From positions 3,866,001 through 3,930,000 of the forward strand of contig NZ_CP011924.1 of NCBI RefSeq assembly GCF_000238315.3: a DNA stretch of 64,000 nucleotides, in the 5' to 3' direction. Every line of letters starts with the position of its first letter. The first letter of the stretch is position 1. Position numbers and translations under genes: made by a program. Positions 27,352 to 37,244 of this stretch are shown piece by piece. Origin of the DNA: Pseudoalteromonas piscicida (GTDB lineage: Bacteria; Pseudomonadota; Gammaproteobacteria; Enterobacterales; Alteromonadaceae). The notes below the pieces were generated by a model. That model ran no database searches, had not been told where the DNA came from, and saw only the letters and a program-made list of their open reading frames with translations.

Positions 27352-28523
27352 TTAATGTCGCTGATATCAAAGAGGCGCTAACGCCTCGCCAGTCCGAGAG
27401 CTTATTTGACGTACCTTTGATGTACTGCATGCTCATGCTTATTGGAGTGGGATTTGTGATGGTGACAAGCGCTTCTATGCCAGTTGCCGAGCGACTATTT
27501 GATAATCCTTTTCACTTTACTATTCGCCACGTCATCTTTTTAGTGGGCTCGTTTATTCTCTTTTGGTTTGCGACGAGTGTGCCAATGACTTGGTGGAAAC
27601 GCAGTAATCCATATTTGCTGCTTTTTGGTTTGGTACTGTTAGTGGCGGTACTCATTATTGGTCGCGAAGTAAATGGTGCAAGGCGCTGGATCCCGCTTGG
27701 TCCTTTTGGATTGCAAGTAGCGGAGGCATCTAAGCTATTTTTCTTCAGCTATATTGCCGGCTACTTGGTACGTAAACGCGATGAAGTACAAGAAAACATC
27801 AAAGGCTTTGCCAAGCCAATGATTGTGTTTGCGGTGTATGCGTTCTTAATTTTGATGCAGCCGGATTTAGGCACTGTGGTGGTTATGTTTGTGACGACCG
27901 TTGGCCTGTTGTTTTTAGCCGGTGCAAGGCTTTGGCAGTTTTTTACTTTAATGCTTACCGGTGTCTCTTTGGTGGTACTGCTTATCATCATTGAGCCATA
28001 TCGTATGAAGCGTGTCGTGGGCTTTTTAAACCCTTGGGAAGATCCATTTGGTGCCGGTTATCAATTGGTACAATCCCTAATGGCATACGGCCAAGGTGGC
28101 TGGTTTGGCCAAGGCCTGGGTAATAGCATACAAAAGCTACAGTATTTGCCGGAAGCACATAATGACTTTATTTTTGCTGTAATAGCGGAAGAGCTAGGCT
28201 TTATTGGCGTATTTAGCATTATTATTGTACTCGGTGTATTGGTTACTCGAGCGCTTTTTATCGGGCAAAAAGCCCTTAAAGCAGGCAAAGAATACGAAGG
28301 GTATTTTGCCTTGGGCATTGGTATTTGGTTTGCCTTTCAGGCAGTCGTTAATATTGGTGCGAGCGCCGGCATTTTACCTACTAAAGGCTTAACACTGCCA
28401 TTTGTTTCTTACGGTGGGTCGAGTCTTTGGGTGATGACAATTGCGGCAGGTATTTTACAGCGCATAGACTTTGAGACAAAAATGTCGACAAGACAGGCAA
28501 CATCCCGTGGAGGTAGACGATGA
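27348..28523 (+). CDS. ftsW: septal peptidoglycan polymerase FtsW
   Basis: A SEDS-family glycosyltransferase that polymerises lipid II at the septum with FtsI. The 391-residue protein has about ten TM helices. Conserved segments are GREVNGARRWIPLGPFGLQVAEASKL, QPDLGTVVV, RVVGFLNPWEDPFGAGYQLVQSL, LPEAHNDFIFAVIAEELG and PTKGLTLPFVSYGGSSL. The putative catalytic Asp lies in the NDFIF loop region. Translation starts at TTG, overlapping the murD stop (TTGA) after a GGGGG ribosome site. A downstream ATG would cut off the short cytoplasmic N-terminus. Confidence 0.95.
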   Translation: MINVADIKEALTPRQSESLFDVPLMYCMLMLIGVGFVMVTSASMPVAERLFDNPFHFTIRHVIFLVGSFILFWFATSVPMTWWKRSNPYLLLFGLVLLVAVLIIGREVNGARRWIPLGPFGLQVAEASKLFFFSYIAGYLVRKRDEVQENIKGFAKPMIVFAVYAFLILMQPDLGTVVVMFVTTVGLLFLAGARLWQFFTLMLTGVSLVVLLIIIEPYRMKRVVGFLNPWEDPFGAGYQLVQSLMAYGQGGWFGQGLGNSIQKLQYLPEAHNDFIFAVIAEELGFIGVFSIIIVLGVLVTRALFIGQKALKAGKEYEGYFALGIGIWFAFQAVVNIGASAGILPTKGLTLPFVSYGGSSLWVMTIAAGILQRIDFETKMSTRQATSRGGRR

Positions 28524-29587
28524 CTAAACGTCTTCTAGTGGTCGCGGGCGGTACAGGTGGACATATTTTTCCAGGTATTGCAGTGGCACAATTTTTACAA
28601 GCGCAGGCTTGGCAAGTGAGCTGGGTTGGCACTGCGGACAGAATGGAAGCCGATGTGGTGCCGCGTTACGGTTTTGAAATTGATTTTATTGCCATGAAAG
28701 GCGTCCGAGGTAACGGGGTCAAACGATTACTAACCGCACCATTTATGGTTTTAAAAGCGGTACTTGCAGCAAAGCGTATTTTACAACAGCGTAAACCTGA
28801 TGTGGTGTTAGCCATGGGCGGTTATGTAACTGGCCCTGTAGGTGTTGCTGCGAAACTGCTTGGGATCCCTTTGGTGATCCATGAGCAAAATGCGGTTGCG
28901 GGTATGAGCAATAAGTTGCTGGCGAAAATTGCAAGTCGCGTATTGGCGGGTTTTCCCGGCGCATTCAGTGAAAAGCTCGCTCAGGTTGTGGGGAATCCGG
29001 TACGTGCAAGCGTTGCCGAGATTAGCGATAAACCCGTTTCAGTGCCGTTAAATCTATTAATTGTCGGTGGTTCATTGGGAGCAAAGGCACTGAATGAAAC
29101 AGTGCCAGAAGGACTCAAGTTACTAAAGCAACAGGTGGCCAGTATCGCATTAAATATTCGTCATCAAAGCGGTAAACATAACCAAGACGATACACAACAA
29201 CGATATGAAAGTGCGGGCATTAATGCTGAGGTCAGCGAGTTCATTCATGATATGGACGCCGCATACGCTTGGGCTGATCTGGTTATTTGCCGCGCAGGTG
29301 CGTTGACCGTAAGTGAGATAGCCGCAGCTGGGAAAACGGCGATTTTTGTGCCTTTCCCACATGCAGTTGACGATCACCAGACGGCTAACGCGCAATTTTT
29401 AGTGTCTGCTGGGGCTGCTTTTATATTGCAGCAAACAGCACTGACGCCAGAAACGCTAGCAACTACACTGCAGCCACTTGTTATTGAGCCGCAAAAAATT
29501 GCGACGATGGCAGCAAAAGCGAGACAATGCGGCAAGTCGGAGGCAACAGCGAAAGTTGCCCAAATTTGTACAGAATTATCGAACTAG
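28520..29587 (+). CDS. murG: MurG, lipid II-forming GlcNAc transferase
   Basis: A GT-B glycosyltransferase on the inner face of the membrane that adds GlcNAc to lipid I, making lipid II. The 355-residue protein has the Gly-rich loop VVAGGTGGHIFPGIAVA, then PDVVLAMGGYVTGPVG, IHEQNAVAGMSN and NPVRASV. It continues with LIVGGSLGAKALNE and the UDP-GlcNAc pocket VICRAGALTVSEIAAAGK, ending with PFPHAVDDHQTANA. It overlaps the ftsW stop by four bases and is followed by murC after eight. Confidence 0.96.
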   Translation: MTKRLLVVAGGTGGHIFPGIAVAQFLQAQAWQVSWVGTADRMEADVVPRYGFEIDFIAMKGVRGNGVKRLLTAPFMVLKAVLAAKRILQQRKPDVVLAMGGYVTGPVGVAAKLLGIPLVIHEQNAVAGMSNKLLAKIASRVLAGFPGAFSEKLAQVVGNPVRASVAEISDKPVSVPLNLLIVGGSLGAKALNETVPEGLKLLKQQVASIALNIRHQSGKHNQDDTQQRYESAGINAEVSEFIHDMDAAYAWADLVICRAGALTVSEIAAAGKTAIFVPFPHAVDDHQTANAQFLVSAGAAFILQQTALTPETLATTLQPLVIEPQKIATMAAKARQCGKSEATAKVAQICTELSN

Positions 29588-29595
29588 GATATTAA

Positions 29596-31029
29596 ATGGA
29601 AGCTTCAAGCAGAAGAGCAATGCGACGTATCAACACCATCCACTTTATCGGAATTGGTGGTGCTGGTATGGGTGGGATTGCAGAAGTGCTGGCCTTTGAA
29701 GGTTACCGAATTACAGGCTCAGATATCGCCAAAAGTACGATGACAGAGCGATTAACAAATATGGGCGCCGAGATCTTTATCGGCCACCAAGCTGAAAATG
29801 TAAAAATGGCCGATGTGGTTGTGGTATCGAGTGCAATCAACGACCAAAACCCAGAGATCCAAGCGGCGAAGGCAAACCGCACGCCAATCGTTCGTCGCGC
29901 CGAAATGCTCGCCGAGTTGATGCGCTTTCGTCACGGGATTGCGGTGGCAGGAACACATGGTAAGACCACAACGACGAGCCTGATTGCGAGTATTTTTGCG
30001 CGGGCTGAGCTGGATCCAACCTTTATTATTGGTGGTTTGCTCAATAGTGCTGGCAGTAATGCCAAAGTCGGCAGCAGTGAATACCTTATCGCAGAAGCGG
30101 ACGAGAGTGATGCATCGTTTTTGCATTTGCAGCCGATGGTGTCGGTGGTAACAAATATCGAAGAAGACCACATGGATACTTACGATGGTGACTTCGAAAA
30201 AATGAAAGACACCTACATCGAGTTTATCCATAACTTACCATTTTATGGTCTGGCGGTGGTGTGTATCGATTCGCCAGTCGTGAGAGAATTATTACCACGC
30301 TTTGCAAGGCCAACAATCACGTATGGTGAGGCTAACGACGCGGATTATCAGTTACTGGACTTCAAGCAAACACAAAGTGAATCACACTTTAAAGTCAGAA
30401 CCAAAGACGGTGAGCTACTTGAAGTGAGGCTAAATATGCCAGGTAAGTACAATGCATTGAACGCCTTGGCATCTATTGCGGTTGCAAAAGATCACAATAT
30501 TGAAAACGAAGCGATTTATCAGGCATTAGCCAATTTTGAAGGCGTAGGACGTCGCTTCCAGCATTACGGCTCATTCAATAATGAAGTGGGTGAGGTGATG
30601 TTGGTTGATGATTATGGTCACCACCCATCTGAGGTTGCGATGACGATAAAAGCAGCTAAGTCTGGTTGGCCTGATAAGCGTTTGGTTATGATTTATCAGC
30701 CACATCGCTATAGTCGAACACGCGATTTATATGAAGATTTCGTAAAAGTGCTTTGCGATGTTGATAAACTACTGCTGTTAGATGTATATAGTGCCGGTGA
30801 AGCGCCCATCGTTGGTGCGGATAGTAAAAGTTTGTGCCGTAGTCTCCGTCAACGTGGCGTTGAGCCGATCCATATCAGTGACCATGGTGAATTGGCGAAA
30901 GTGTTGGCAAGCACCATGGCAGATGGTGATTTAGTGTTGACGCAAGGGGCCGGCAATATAGGTCAGATCGTGAAGCAGTTAGCCGCTACCGGGCTATCGA
31001 TAGCGCAGTTAAAACAGAGTGAATTATGA
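29596..31029 (+). CDS. murC: UDP-MurNAc--L-alanine ligase MurC
   Basis: The first amino-acid-adding ligase of the stem peptide. The 477-residue protein has [18 protein letters not shown] near the N-terminus and the ATP loop [16 protein letters not shown]. It also has [29 protein letters not shown] and [19 protein letters not shown] lies seven bases before the ATG. The stop overlaps the ddl start by four bases (ATGA). Confidence 0.96.
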   Translation: MEASSRRAMRRINTIHFIGIGGAGMGGIAEVLAFEGYRITGSDIAKSTMTERLTNMGAEIFIGHQAENVKMADVVVVSSAINDQNPEIQAAKANRTPIVRRAEMLAELMRFRHGIAVAGTHGKTTTTSLIASIFARAELDPTFIIGGLLNSAGSNAKVGSSEYLIAEADESDASFLHLQPMVSVVTNIEEDHMDTYDGDFEKMKDTYIEFIHNLPFYGLAVVCIDSPVVRELLPRFARPTITYGEANDADYQLLDFKQTQSESHFKVRTKDGELLEVRLNMPGKYNALNALASIAVAKDHNIENEAIYQALANFEGVGRRFQHYGSFNNEVGEVMLVDDYGHHPSEVAMTIKAAKSGWPDKRLVMIYQPHRYSRTRDLYEDFVKVLCDVDKLLLLDVYSAGEAPIVGADSKSLCRSLRQRGVEPIHISDHGELAKVLASTMADGDLVLTQGAGNIGQIVKQLAATGLSIAQLKQSEL

Positions 31030-31937
31030 GTAGTCAGTTTGGAAAAGTAGCCGTATTACTTGGCGGTAGTTCAGCAGAGCGAGAGGTGTCACTAAAGTCT
31101 GGTAATGCAGTGTTAAATGCCTTCGTCAATCAAGGTGTTGATGCGATTGCTTTTGATCCAGCAGAACGTAACTTATGGCAACTTAAAGACCTAGGTGTGG
31201 ATCGCGTATTTATTGCACTGCATGGCCGTGGCGGTGAAGATGGTACTATTCAAGGTGCGCTTGAGTTTATGGGGATACCATATACAGGAAGCGGTGTACT
31301 TGGTAGTGCGCTTGCAATGGATAAAGTCCGCTGTAAGCATCTGTTTCAGTCTGCCAAATTAAGTACGGCACCTTATGCTGTCGTAAGCAAAGAGACGGGT
31401 TTTGATGCTAAGGCGCTGATAGCTGAGTTTGGCAAAGTCATGGTAAAGCCAAGTCACGAAGGCTCAAGCATAGGTATGGCTCAGGCAGACAGCGAAGAAA
31501 CCCTGACTGCAGCATTAAATAATGCCTTTAAGTTTGACGATCAAGTGCTTGTTGAACAATGGATCACTGGACGTGAGTTTACCGTGTCTATGCTTGGTAA
31601 AGAGGCATTGCCTGTTATTGAAATGCGTACGCCTCGTGGTTTTTACGATTATGAAGCGAAATACCAAGTTAATAGTACAGAGTATTATTGTCCGGCGGAT
31701 ATTAGCGCTGCACACACTGAGCAATTACAAGTGATGGCAAAGCACGCTTTTGAATTGGTTGGTGCCACTGGTTGGGGACGTGTTGACGCCATGCAAGATG
31801 AGCAAGGTCATTTCTATCTACTCGAGGTAAATACTGTACCTGGTATGACTGAAAAGTCGTTGGTGCCGATGGCAGCAAAAGCAACGGGTGTAAGTTTTGA
31901 ACAATCAGTTGTTCGCATTTTGGAGCAAACGCTTTAA
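31026..31937 (+). CDS. ddl: D-alanine--D-alanine ligase
   Basis: An ATP-grasp enzyme that makes D-Ala-D-Ala for MurF. The 303-residue protein is the usual length of DdlB from division clusters. Motifs: [71 protein letters not shown] and the Mg site [18 protein letters not shown]. It lies between murC and ftsQ as in E. coli. The ribosome site of ftsQ (GGAG) lies inside its last codons. Confidence 0.95.
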   Translation: MSSQFGKVAVLLGGSSAEREVSLKSGNAVLNAFVNQGVDAIAFDPAERNLWQLKDLGVDRVFIALHGRGGEDGTIQGALEFMGIPYTGSGVLGSALAMDKVRCKHLFQSAKLSTAPYAVVSKETGFDAKALIAEFGKVMVKPSHEGSSIGMAQADSEETLTAALNNAFKFDDQVLVEQWITGREFTVSMLGKEALPVIEMRTPRGFYDYEAKYQVNSTEYYCPADISAAHTEQLQVMAKHAFELVGATGWGRVDAMQDEQGHFYLLEVNTVPGMTEKSLVPMAAKATGVSFEQSVVRILEQTL

Positions 31938-31938
31938 T

Positions 31939-32724
31939 ATGCGAGCATTTTTGGCAGGGTTGAAGCTGATCGGTTCAAGAGTGAACTGGCCCCTTTTTTG
32001 GGGACTTAGCTTCTTCTTTGTGGTGATTTTTACATTGGTAAGAGGAACATACTGGGTAAGTGATTGGTTAGTTGCACATCATGATGCGCAAATAAAAACA
32101 CTCAAAGTGCTCGGTAAACCGCATTATACCAATGAAGATGACATTGTGGCGGCAATTAAAACCGCAGATTTAAATAGTTTTTTTGAGCTTGATGTAAAAG
32201 CAGTCCACAAGGCGGTAAAGTCTTTGCCTTGGATTGCGACAGTGTCAGTCAGAAAACAATGGCCGGATACGCTGCAAGTCTATGTAGTGGAACATCAGCC
32301 GGTTGCGCATTGGAATAGCGATTCATTACTCAATGATGATGGCGAAGTATTCCAAGCGAGTAGTAACAAATTGCCGCAAGGGCTGCCTGAATTATACGGC
32401 CCTGAAGGGAGTGCTGAAGAAGCATGGCAAACATTTAAGCAGTTTAAAGCCTTGTTGGCGGTAAATCAGTTTACGTTGGAAAGTTTAGCGCTTTCGGAAC
32501 GATTTGCTTGGCAGCTATGGCTGGACAATGGGATCCGCTTAAATTTAGGGCGTGAAGACAAAGCCAAACGAGTACAACGTTTTATCGACGTGTATCCACG
32601 TATGGAACGCCCTGAAGGAAAAGTAATCGATGTCATTGATTTACGCTACGACACGGGACTGGCAGTGAGTTGGAAAGAACCTACTGAGCAGCAAGAACAA
32701 CAAAATAACAAGAGTGAAGCATGA
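31939..32724 (+). CDS. ftsQ: cell division protein FtsQ
   Basis: A bitopic divisome protein, partner of FtsL and FtsB. The chosen ATG (MRAFLAGLKLIGSRV) is two bases after the ddl stop with GGAG upstream, giving 261 residues. One TM helix (about 17-38, FWGLSFFFVVIFTLVRGTYWV) is followed by a periplasmic POTRA domain (VLGKPHYTNEDDIVAAI ... FELDVKAVHKAVKSLPWI) and the beta domain (VYVVEHQPVAHWN). The tail is Gln-rich. It overlaps ftsA by four bases. Confidence 0.94.
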   Translation: MRAFLAGLKLIGSRVNWPLFWGLSFFFVVIFTLVRGTYWVSDWLVAHHDAQIKTLKVLGKPHYTNEDDIVAAIKTADLNSFFELDVKAVHKAVKSLPWIATVSVRKQWPDTLQVYVVEHQPVAHWNSDSLLNDDGEVFQASSNKLPQGLPELYGPEGSAEEAWQTFKQFKALLAVNQFTLESLALSERFAWQLWLDNGIRLNLGREDKAKRVQRFIDVYPRMERPEGKVIDVIDLRYDTGLAVSWKEPTEQQEQQNNKSEA

Positions 32725-33953
32725 CAAAGTCGGCAGAAAGAAACTTAGTGATTGGATTAGATGTTGGCACATCAAAGGTCGTCGCCACAGTTGGGGAGAT
32801 CACTGTGGACAATCAACTTAGTATTGTCGGTGTCGGACGCCAAGAGTCTCACGGCATGGATAAAGGCGGGGTAAACGATTTAGACCTCGTTTCTGAGTCT
32901 ATTAAACGCGCTGTAGATGAAGCAGAGCTAATGGCTGATTGCAGAATAAGCTCGGTTTATTTGGGGATCTCAGGCAAACATATTCAGTGTCAAAACGAAA
33001 GTGGCGTGGTGGCAATAAACAATGCGGAAGTCACAGACGATGATATTGTCAATGTTATTCACATTGCACGCTCTGTGCCTATGTCTGCCGAACGCAAAAT
33101 GCTGCACTCATTGCCGCAAGAATATAGCATCGACATGCAAGAGGGGATCAAAAACCCTCTGGGTATGAGTGGCGTAAGGATGGAAGCGAAAGCACATATC
33201 ATTACGTGTTCGAATGACATGGCAAAGAATATTGAAAAGTGTGTTGAACGCTGTGGTTTACAGGTAGACCAATTAACGTTTAACGCCTTGGCGTCATGTT
33301 ACTCGGTGTTGACTGAAGACGAAAAAGAGCTTGGTGTTGCGGTATTAGATATCGGTGGTGGCACCATGGATATTGCGATTTATGTGAATGGGGCGCTGCG
33401 TCATACTGCCGTGATCCCGGTTGCGGGTAATCAGGTCACTGGCGATATAGCAAAAATATTTAGAACACCTATTTCGCATGCCGAGTCTCTGAAAGTACAA
33501 TATGCCTTCGCGTCGAGCCAAATGGCATCAAGCGAAGAAACCATCGAAGTACCAAGTGTTGGTGGACGTCCTGCTCGGGTAATGTCTCGTCATACTTTGT
33601 CTGAAGTGGTAGAACCAAGATTTAGAGAACTGTTTGAGCTTGCGCAAGAAGAATTGCGTCGCTCAGGTTTTGAAGATCAAATTGCGGCAGGTCTTGTTAT
33701 CACGGGCGGCAGTGCCAAGATGCAAGGTGCACAAGAAGTCGCAGAAGATATATTCCAAATGCCAGTAAGAATAGGGAAACCAATTGGCATTAAGGGGTTA
33801 ACAGATTATGTGGATGACCCTGCATATGCAACGGCGGTAGGTTTGTTACAATACGGCCGTTCACTACAATCGATGAATGCACAGAAGTCGAAAGTAGATG
33901 CAGAGGGGAGTTGGTGGAACCGTGTTACAAAATGGTTCCAAGGCGAGTTTTAA
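32721..33953 (+). CDS. ftsA: cell division protein FtsA
   Basis: An actin-like ATPase that tethers FtsZ to the membrane and signals to the divisome. The 410-residue protein has phosphate-1 IGLDVGTSKVVATVGE and the 1C-domain region (VYLGISGKHIQC). Phosphate-2 is LDIGGGTMDIAIY and the adenosine motif is GLVITGGSAKMQG. The C-terminal amphipathic helix needed for membrane binding is visible as SWWNRVTKWFQGEF. It ends 21 bases before the ftsZ start. Confidence 0.96.
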   Translation: MTKSAERNLVIGLDVGTSKVVATVGEITVDNQLSIVGVGRQESHGMDKGGVNDLDLVSESIKRAVDEAELMADCRISSVYLGISGKHIQCQNESGVVAINNAEVTDDDIVNVIHIARSVPMSAERKMLHSLPQEYSIDMQEGIKNPLGMSGVRMEAKAHIITCSNDMAKNIEKCVERCGLQVDQLTFNALASCYSVLTEDEKELGVAVLDIGGGTMDIAIYVNGALRHTAVIPVAGNQVTGDIAKIFRTPISHAESLKVQYAFASSQMASSEETIEVPSVGGRPARVMSRHTLSEVVEPRFRELFELAQEELRRSGFEDQIAAGLVITGGSAKMQGAQEVAEDIFQMPVRIGKPIGIKGLTDYVDDPAYATAVGLLQYGRSLQSMNAQKSKVDAEGSWWNRVTKWFQGEF

Positions 33954-33974
33954 TACTCAAGTCGGAGAGTGAAG

Positions 33975-35219
33975 ATGTTTGATATTATGGAACAGCACAG
34001 CGAAGAAGCTGTCATTAAAGTCATCGGTGTCGGTGGCGGCGGCGGTAACGCCGTAGAACACATGGTAAACCAAGAAATTGAAGGCGTACGTTTTATCGTA
34101 GCGAATACTGACGCACAAGCGTTACGTCGTTCGTCTGCGGATATTACCGTACAGCTAGGTACTCAGATTACCTCTGGTCTTGGAGCTGGCGCAAATCCAG
34201 AAGTGGGCCGCAGCGCAGCAGAAGAAGATCTAGAAACCATCAAGAGCAGCCTTGAAGGCGCAGACATGGTATTTATCGCAGCCGGTATGGGCGGCGGTAC
34301 AGGTACCGGTGCCGCACCTGTTGTTGCACGCGCAGCAAAAGAACTAGGTATTTTGACTGTGGCTGTAGTAACGCGTCCTTTCGATCTTGAAGGTAAAAAG
34401 CGCATGGCTGCGGCTGAGCAAGGCATTGCTGAGTTGTCAGAAATTGTAGATTCACTTATTACAATTCCAAACAACAAATTGCTTAAAGTTCTTGGTAAAG
34501 GGACTACACTGCTAGATGCCTTCGCAAAAGCAAATGACGTACTTTATGGTGCGGTACAAGGTATTGCAGAATTGATCACACGTTCAGGTCTAATCAACGT
34601 TGACTTTGCGGATGTTAGAACCGTGATGTCAGCAATGGGTACTGCAATGATGGGGACTGCTTCGGCAACAGGTCCTGATCGTGCACAAGAAGCTGCGGAA
34701 GCCGCGATTTCTAGCCCGCTTTTAGAAGATGTTGACCTAACTGGCGCGAAAGGTATTTTGGTTAATATCACCGCGGGCATGGACATTACTATCGAAGAGT
34801 TTGAGGTCGTTGGTAACCATGTTAAAGCGTTAGCGTCAGAGAATGCGACTGTGGTAGTGGGTGCTGTTATTGATCCTGAAATGAGCGAAGAGCTAAGAGT
34901 GACCGTGGTTGCCACCGGCTTAGGTGGTGACCGTCGTCCGCAATTTGGTATTGTAGGCAATGGCTTTAGACAAGCCTCAGGCTCAGATGCGGTAGGTGGA
35001 ACACAAACTAGCTCACAAACGAGCATGTATGTGCCAAGCTTTACGCAACCACAAACATCAGCGGCAGAACCTGAGCAGCCAGCTGAAGCGCCTGCCCCAC
35101 AAGTGCAAGAACAGAAGCCACAACAAGCTTCTAGCTCAGCAAGCGCAAAAGGCAACGACAGTAAAGAAAAAGGTGACTACTTCGATATTCCGGCTTTTTT
35201 ACGTAAGCAGTCAGACTAA
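33975..35219 (+). CDS. ftsZ: cell division GTPase FtsZ
   Basis: The tubulin homologue that forms the Z ring. The ATG at 33975 ([13 protein letters not shown]) follows GGAG by seven bases; the in-frame GTG at 33969 is too close to that site. The 414-residue product has [14 protein letters not shown], the tubulin signature [13 protein letters not shown] and the T7 loop [13 protein letters not shown] variable Gln/Ala/Pro-rich linker (about 325-395) leads to the conserved C-terminal peptide [12 protein letters not shown], which binds FtsA and ZipA. A separate promoter for lpxC follows. Confidence 0.97.
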   Translation: MFDIMEQHSEEAVIKVIGVGGGGGNAVEHMVNQEIEGVRFIVANTDAQALRRSSADITVQLGTQITSGLGAGANPEVGRSAAEEDLETIKSSLEGADMVFIAAGMGGGTGTGAAPVVARAAKELGILTVAVVTRPFDLEGKKRMAAAEQGIAELSEIVDSLITIPNNKLLKVLGKGTTLLDAFAKANDVLYGAVQGIAELITRSGLINVDFADVRTVMSAMGTAMMGTASATGPDRAQEAAEAAISSPLLEDVDLTGAKGILVNITAGMDITIEEFEVVGNHVKALASENATVVVGAVIDPEMSEELRVTVVATGLGGDRRPQFGIVGNGFRQASGSDAVGGTQTSSQTSMYVPSFTQPQTSAAEPEQPAEAPAPQVQEQKPQQASSSASAKGNDSKEKGDYFDIPAFLRKQSD

Positions 35220-35244
35220 AGTTGGTATAAAAAATAAACAGAGA

Positions 35245-35273
35245 TTGGCAGTTTGGTGGAACTATGTTATACT
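35245..35273 (+). promoter_or_regulatory. lpxC promoter
   Basis: TTGGCA (35245-35250), a 17-base spacer and TATACT (35268-35273), 34 bases before the lpxC ATG. This near-consensus sigma-70 promoter lets lpxC be transcribed apart from the dcw operon. Confidence 0.8.
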
Positions 35274-35307
35274 CCGCCGCCTATCTAGAATTTAAGTGGG
35301 CGAATAT

Positions 35308-36231
35308 ATGATTAAACAACGTACGATTGCACAAGTCGTTAAAGCCACAGGTGTAGGTTTACACAAAGGTGAAAAGGTCACGATCACTCTCCGACCAGCT
35401 GGTGTGAATACAGGTGTTGTATTTCGCCGCGTTGATCTAGACCCTGTTGTTGATTTTGAAACAACACCGGAAGCTGTGGGCGACACGCAACTGTGTACGT
35501 GTTTAACAAATAAAGACGGCGTTCGCTTGTCTACTACCGAGCATTTGATTGCCGCGGTAGCTGCGCTTGGGATTGATAACCTCATCGTAGAGCTAGACAG
35601 CGCCGAAGTGCCTATTATGGATGGCAGTGCATTGCCATTCATCTACTTAATTCAAAAAGGCGGTATTGAAGAGCAAAACGCTGCCAAGCGCTTTATTCGC
35701 ATCAAAGAAAAAGTGCGTGTTGAAGATGGCGACAAGTGGGCTGAAATTGAGCCTTACGATGGTTTCCACATCGACTTTGAAATCGACTTCAATCACCCCG
35801 CGATCAATGCTAGCCGCCAACGTATTGGATTAGACATTACCGCTCAAAGCTTTACTGAAGAGATCAGTCGTGCTCGTACTTTTGGTTTTATGCGTGATAT
35901 CGAATACATGCATGCAAACAACCTAGCCTTAGGTGGCAGCATGGATAATGCGGTTGTTTTAGACCAGTTTAAAGTATTAAATCCAGATGGCCTGCGCTAT
36001 GCAGATGAGTTTGTTAAACACAAGATCTTAGACTGTGTGGGTGATATGTTTATGGCAGGTCACAACATTTTAGGTAAGATCTCATGCTATAAATCAGGCC
36101 ACGGCCTAAACAATATGTTGCTTCGTGAAATCATGGCAACTGAGTCAGCATGGGAGTGGGCAACATTCGAAGAGCCAGTCAGTATGCCAGCGCCAGGAAT
36201 GGAAGCGGGTATCAATACCGCAACGGCATAA
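35308..36231 (+). CDS. lpxC: UDP-3-O-acyl-GlcNAc deacetylase LpxC
   Basis: The zinc-dependent, committed step of lipid A synthesis in the cytoplasm. From ATG 35308 ([21 protein letters not shown]) it is 307 residues, close to the E. coli protein (305). Zinc and catalytic residues are visible in [16 protein letters not shown] (His), and in [15 protein letters not shown] (His, Asp and the C-terminal His). [13 protein letters not shown] lines the acyl tunnel. The in-frame GTG 12 bases upstream lacks a ribosome site. A strong terminator follows. Confidence 0.96.
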   Translation: MIKQRTIAQVVKATGVGLHKGEKVTITLRPAGVNTGVVFRRVDLDPVVDFETTPEAVGDTQLCTCLTNKDGVRLSTTEHLIAAVAALGIDNLIVELDSAEVPIMDGSALPFIYLIQKGGIEEQNAAKRFIRIKEKVRVEDGDKWAEIEPYDGFHIDFEIDFNHPAINASRQRIGLDITAQSFTEEISRARTFGFMRDIEYMHANNLALGGSMDNAVVLDQFKVLNPDGLRYADEFVKHKILDCVGDMFMAGHNILGKISCYKSGHGLNNMLLREIMATESAWEWATFEEPVSMPAPGMEAGINTATA

Positions 36232-36258
36232 GCCTCTTAGGCTAATACAGTTTGAGAA

Positions 36259-36286
36259 AAAATGACGCTAAGGCGTCATTTTTTTT
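36259..36286. terminator. bidirectional terminator between lpxC and dciA
   Basis: AAAATGACGC-TAAG-GCGTCATTTT plus more Ts on the plus strand; the A-run makes it work on the minus strand too. It covers the last codons of the convergent dciA gene. Confidence 0.88.
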
Positions 36287-36776
36287 GCGTAGTGTTTGCG
36301 TGTTTAGCGAGTCTTTCTAGTTTCGCCTTAAGCGACGGTGGAGCGGATTGCGCTAGCGCTAGCAAATGCTCGCCAGTGGCTTGGCTCATACTTCGATTGG
36401 CTTGATAGGTCGAAGATTGGGACTCCACCTTGTTGGTAAGACGCTGTTGGGCTTCTGGATTGGTGGTAATTTTAACCAATGCACAGTCATGTAACCCAAC
36501 TTTTCTAAATGCACTGAGAATATCCATTTTCAAAAAGTTTAACCGAGTAGCAAGCGTTGCTGAAGCCGCTTCTATCGTCAGTGTTCCCTCTTTGTAGTGA
36601 GCGACACGGCATTTCTTACTCAGGATAGGGCCTAGAGTGTCTTCCAAACAGCTCTGTAACTGTGCCGCTTGGGCACTTTTTTGGCCATATTGATTGAGCT
36701 TATCTGACCACCCACCCATCACTTCATCGAGGGGTTTTGGATTGTAGCGATTTTTAGCCAATGACTTACTTCCCAT
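36276..36776 (-). CDS. dciA: DciA-type (DUF721) replication helicase loader
   Basis: A 166-residue protein with an N-terminal DUF721 domain (about 15-105). PLDEVMGGWSDKLNQYGQKS leads in, followed by LEDTLGPILSKKCRVAHYKEG and LTIEAASATLATRLNFLKMDIL. The C-terminus is a basic, low-complexity helical tail (LKAKLERLAKHANTTQKK). In bacteria lacking the phage-derived DnaC loader, DciA assists loading of the DnaB helicase. Its place between lpxC and secA is typical of gammaproteobacteria. The function is from family knowledge; the domain match is good. Confidence 0.85.
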   Translation of the reverse strand: MGSKSLAKNRYNPKPLDEVMGGWSDKLNQYGQKSAQAAQLQSCLEDTLGPILSKKCRVAHYKEGTLTIEAASATLATRLNFLKMDILSAFRKVGLHDCALVKITTNPEAQQRLTNKVESQSSTYQANRSMSQATGEHLLALAQSAPPSLKAKLERLAKHANTTQKK

Positions 36777-37244
36777 AGGTTGAAAAATAAAAAATAACCG
36801 CCATATCGGGATAATACGGAGTCAAATTACTCCGTACTGGTGGTTTCTCAGTCTTCTAAGTATATCAGAGACAAATTTTTGAGAAATCCAAAAGTACCAA
36901 CATTTGTTGTCGAAAGCGCTTAGCTCTGTACTCGAATAAATGAGTCGAGTTAGATGCTAACTAAACTTTATCACTTGCAACGGTACGCTTACGCCCAACA
37001 GTAAAGATTTCTTGCAATTGAACTTGGTATTATTTACCCAATAAGGTTTGCAGAAACAAAGAGTCTGGTATGATAGGGCATAATTTTAACTCGGCAAGAT
37101 ACAAAATGCTCACTCCTAAATTGGCAAAATGAAAACCGTAATTTAGGAAGGCTTTTGTCGCCAACAGGACAAGCGCGACCCAACCTTAACAACATTGGCT
37201 TAGAGAGATGGGTCAGCCAATACACAGAGTGAAACGGTTTAAAC
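36777..37244. other. 468-bp divergent region dciA/secA
   Basis: No convincing gene. It holds an inverted repeat TACGGAGT-CAAATT-ACTCCGTA (36815-36836) near the dciA start. A second, CCTAAATT ... AATTTAGG with a 17-base loop (37115-37147), lies inside the likely secA leader. Short frames such as ATG at 37108 (eight codons) are present. None has a signal peptide or an arrest motif like SecM. Confidence 0.5.
37047..37074 (+). promoter_or_regulatory. secA promoter candidate
   Basis: TTTGCA (37047-37052), a 16-base spacer and TGG-TATGAT (extended -10, hexamer 37069-37074). It would give a leader of about 165 bases containing the 37115-37147 inverted repeat. Confidence 0.55.

Noticed and set aside
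36815..36836. TACGGAGT/ACTCCGTA as a terminator
   Set aside because: It lies at the 5' side of dciA and upstream of secA, with no T-run on either strand. Left as an unexplained inverted repeat.
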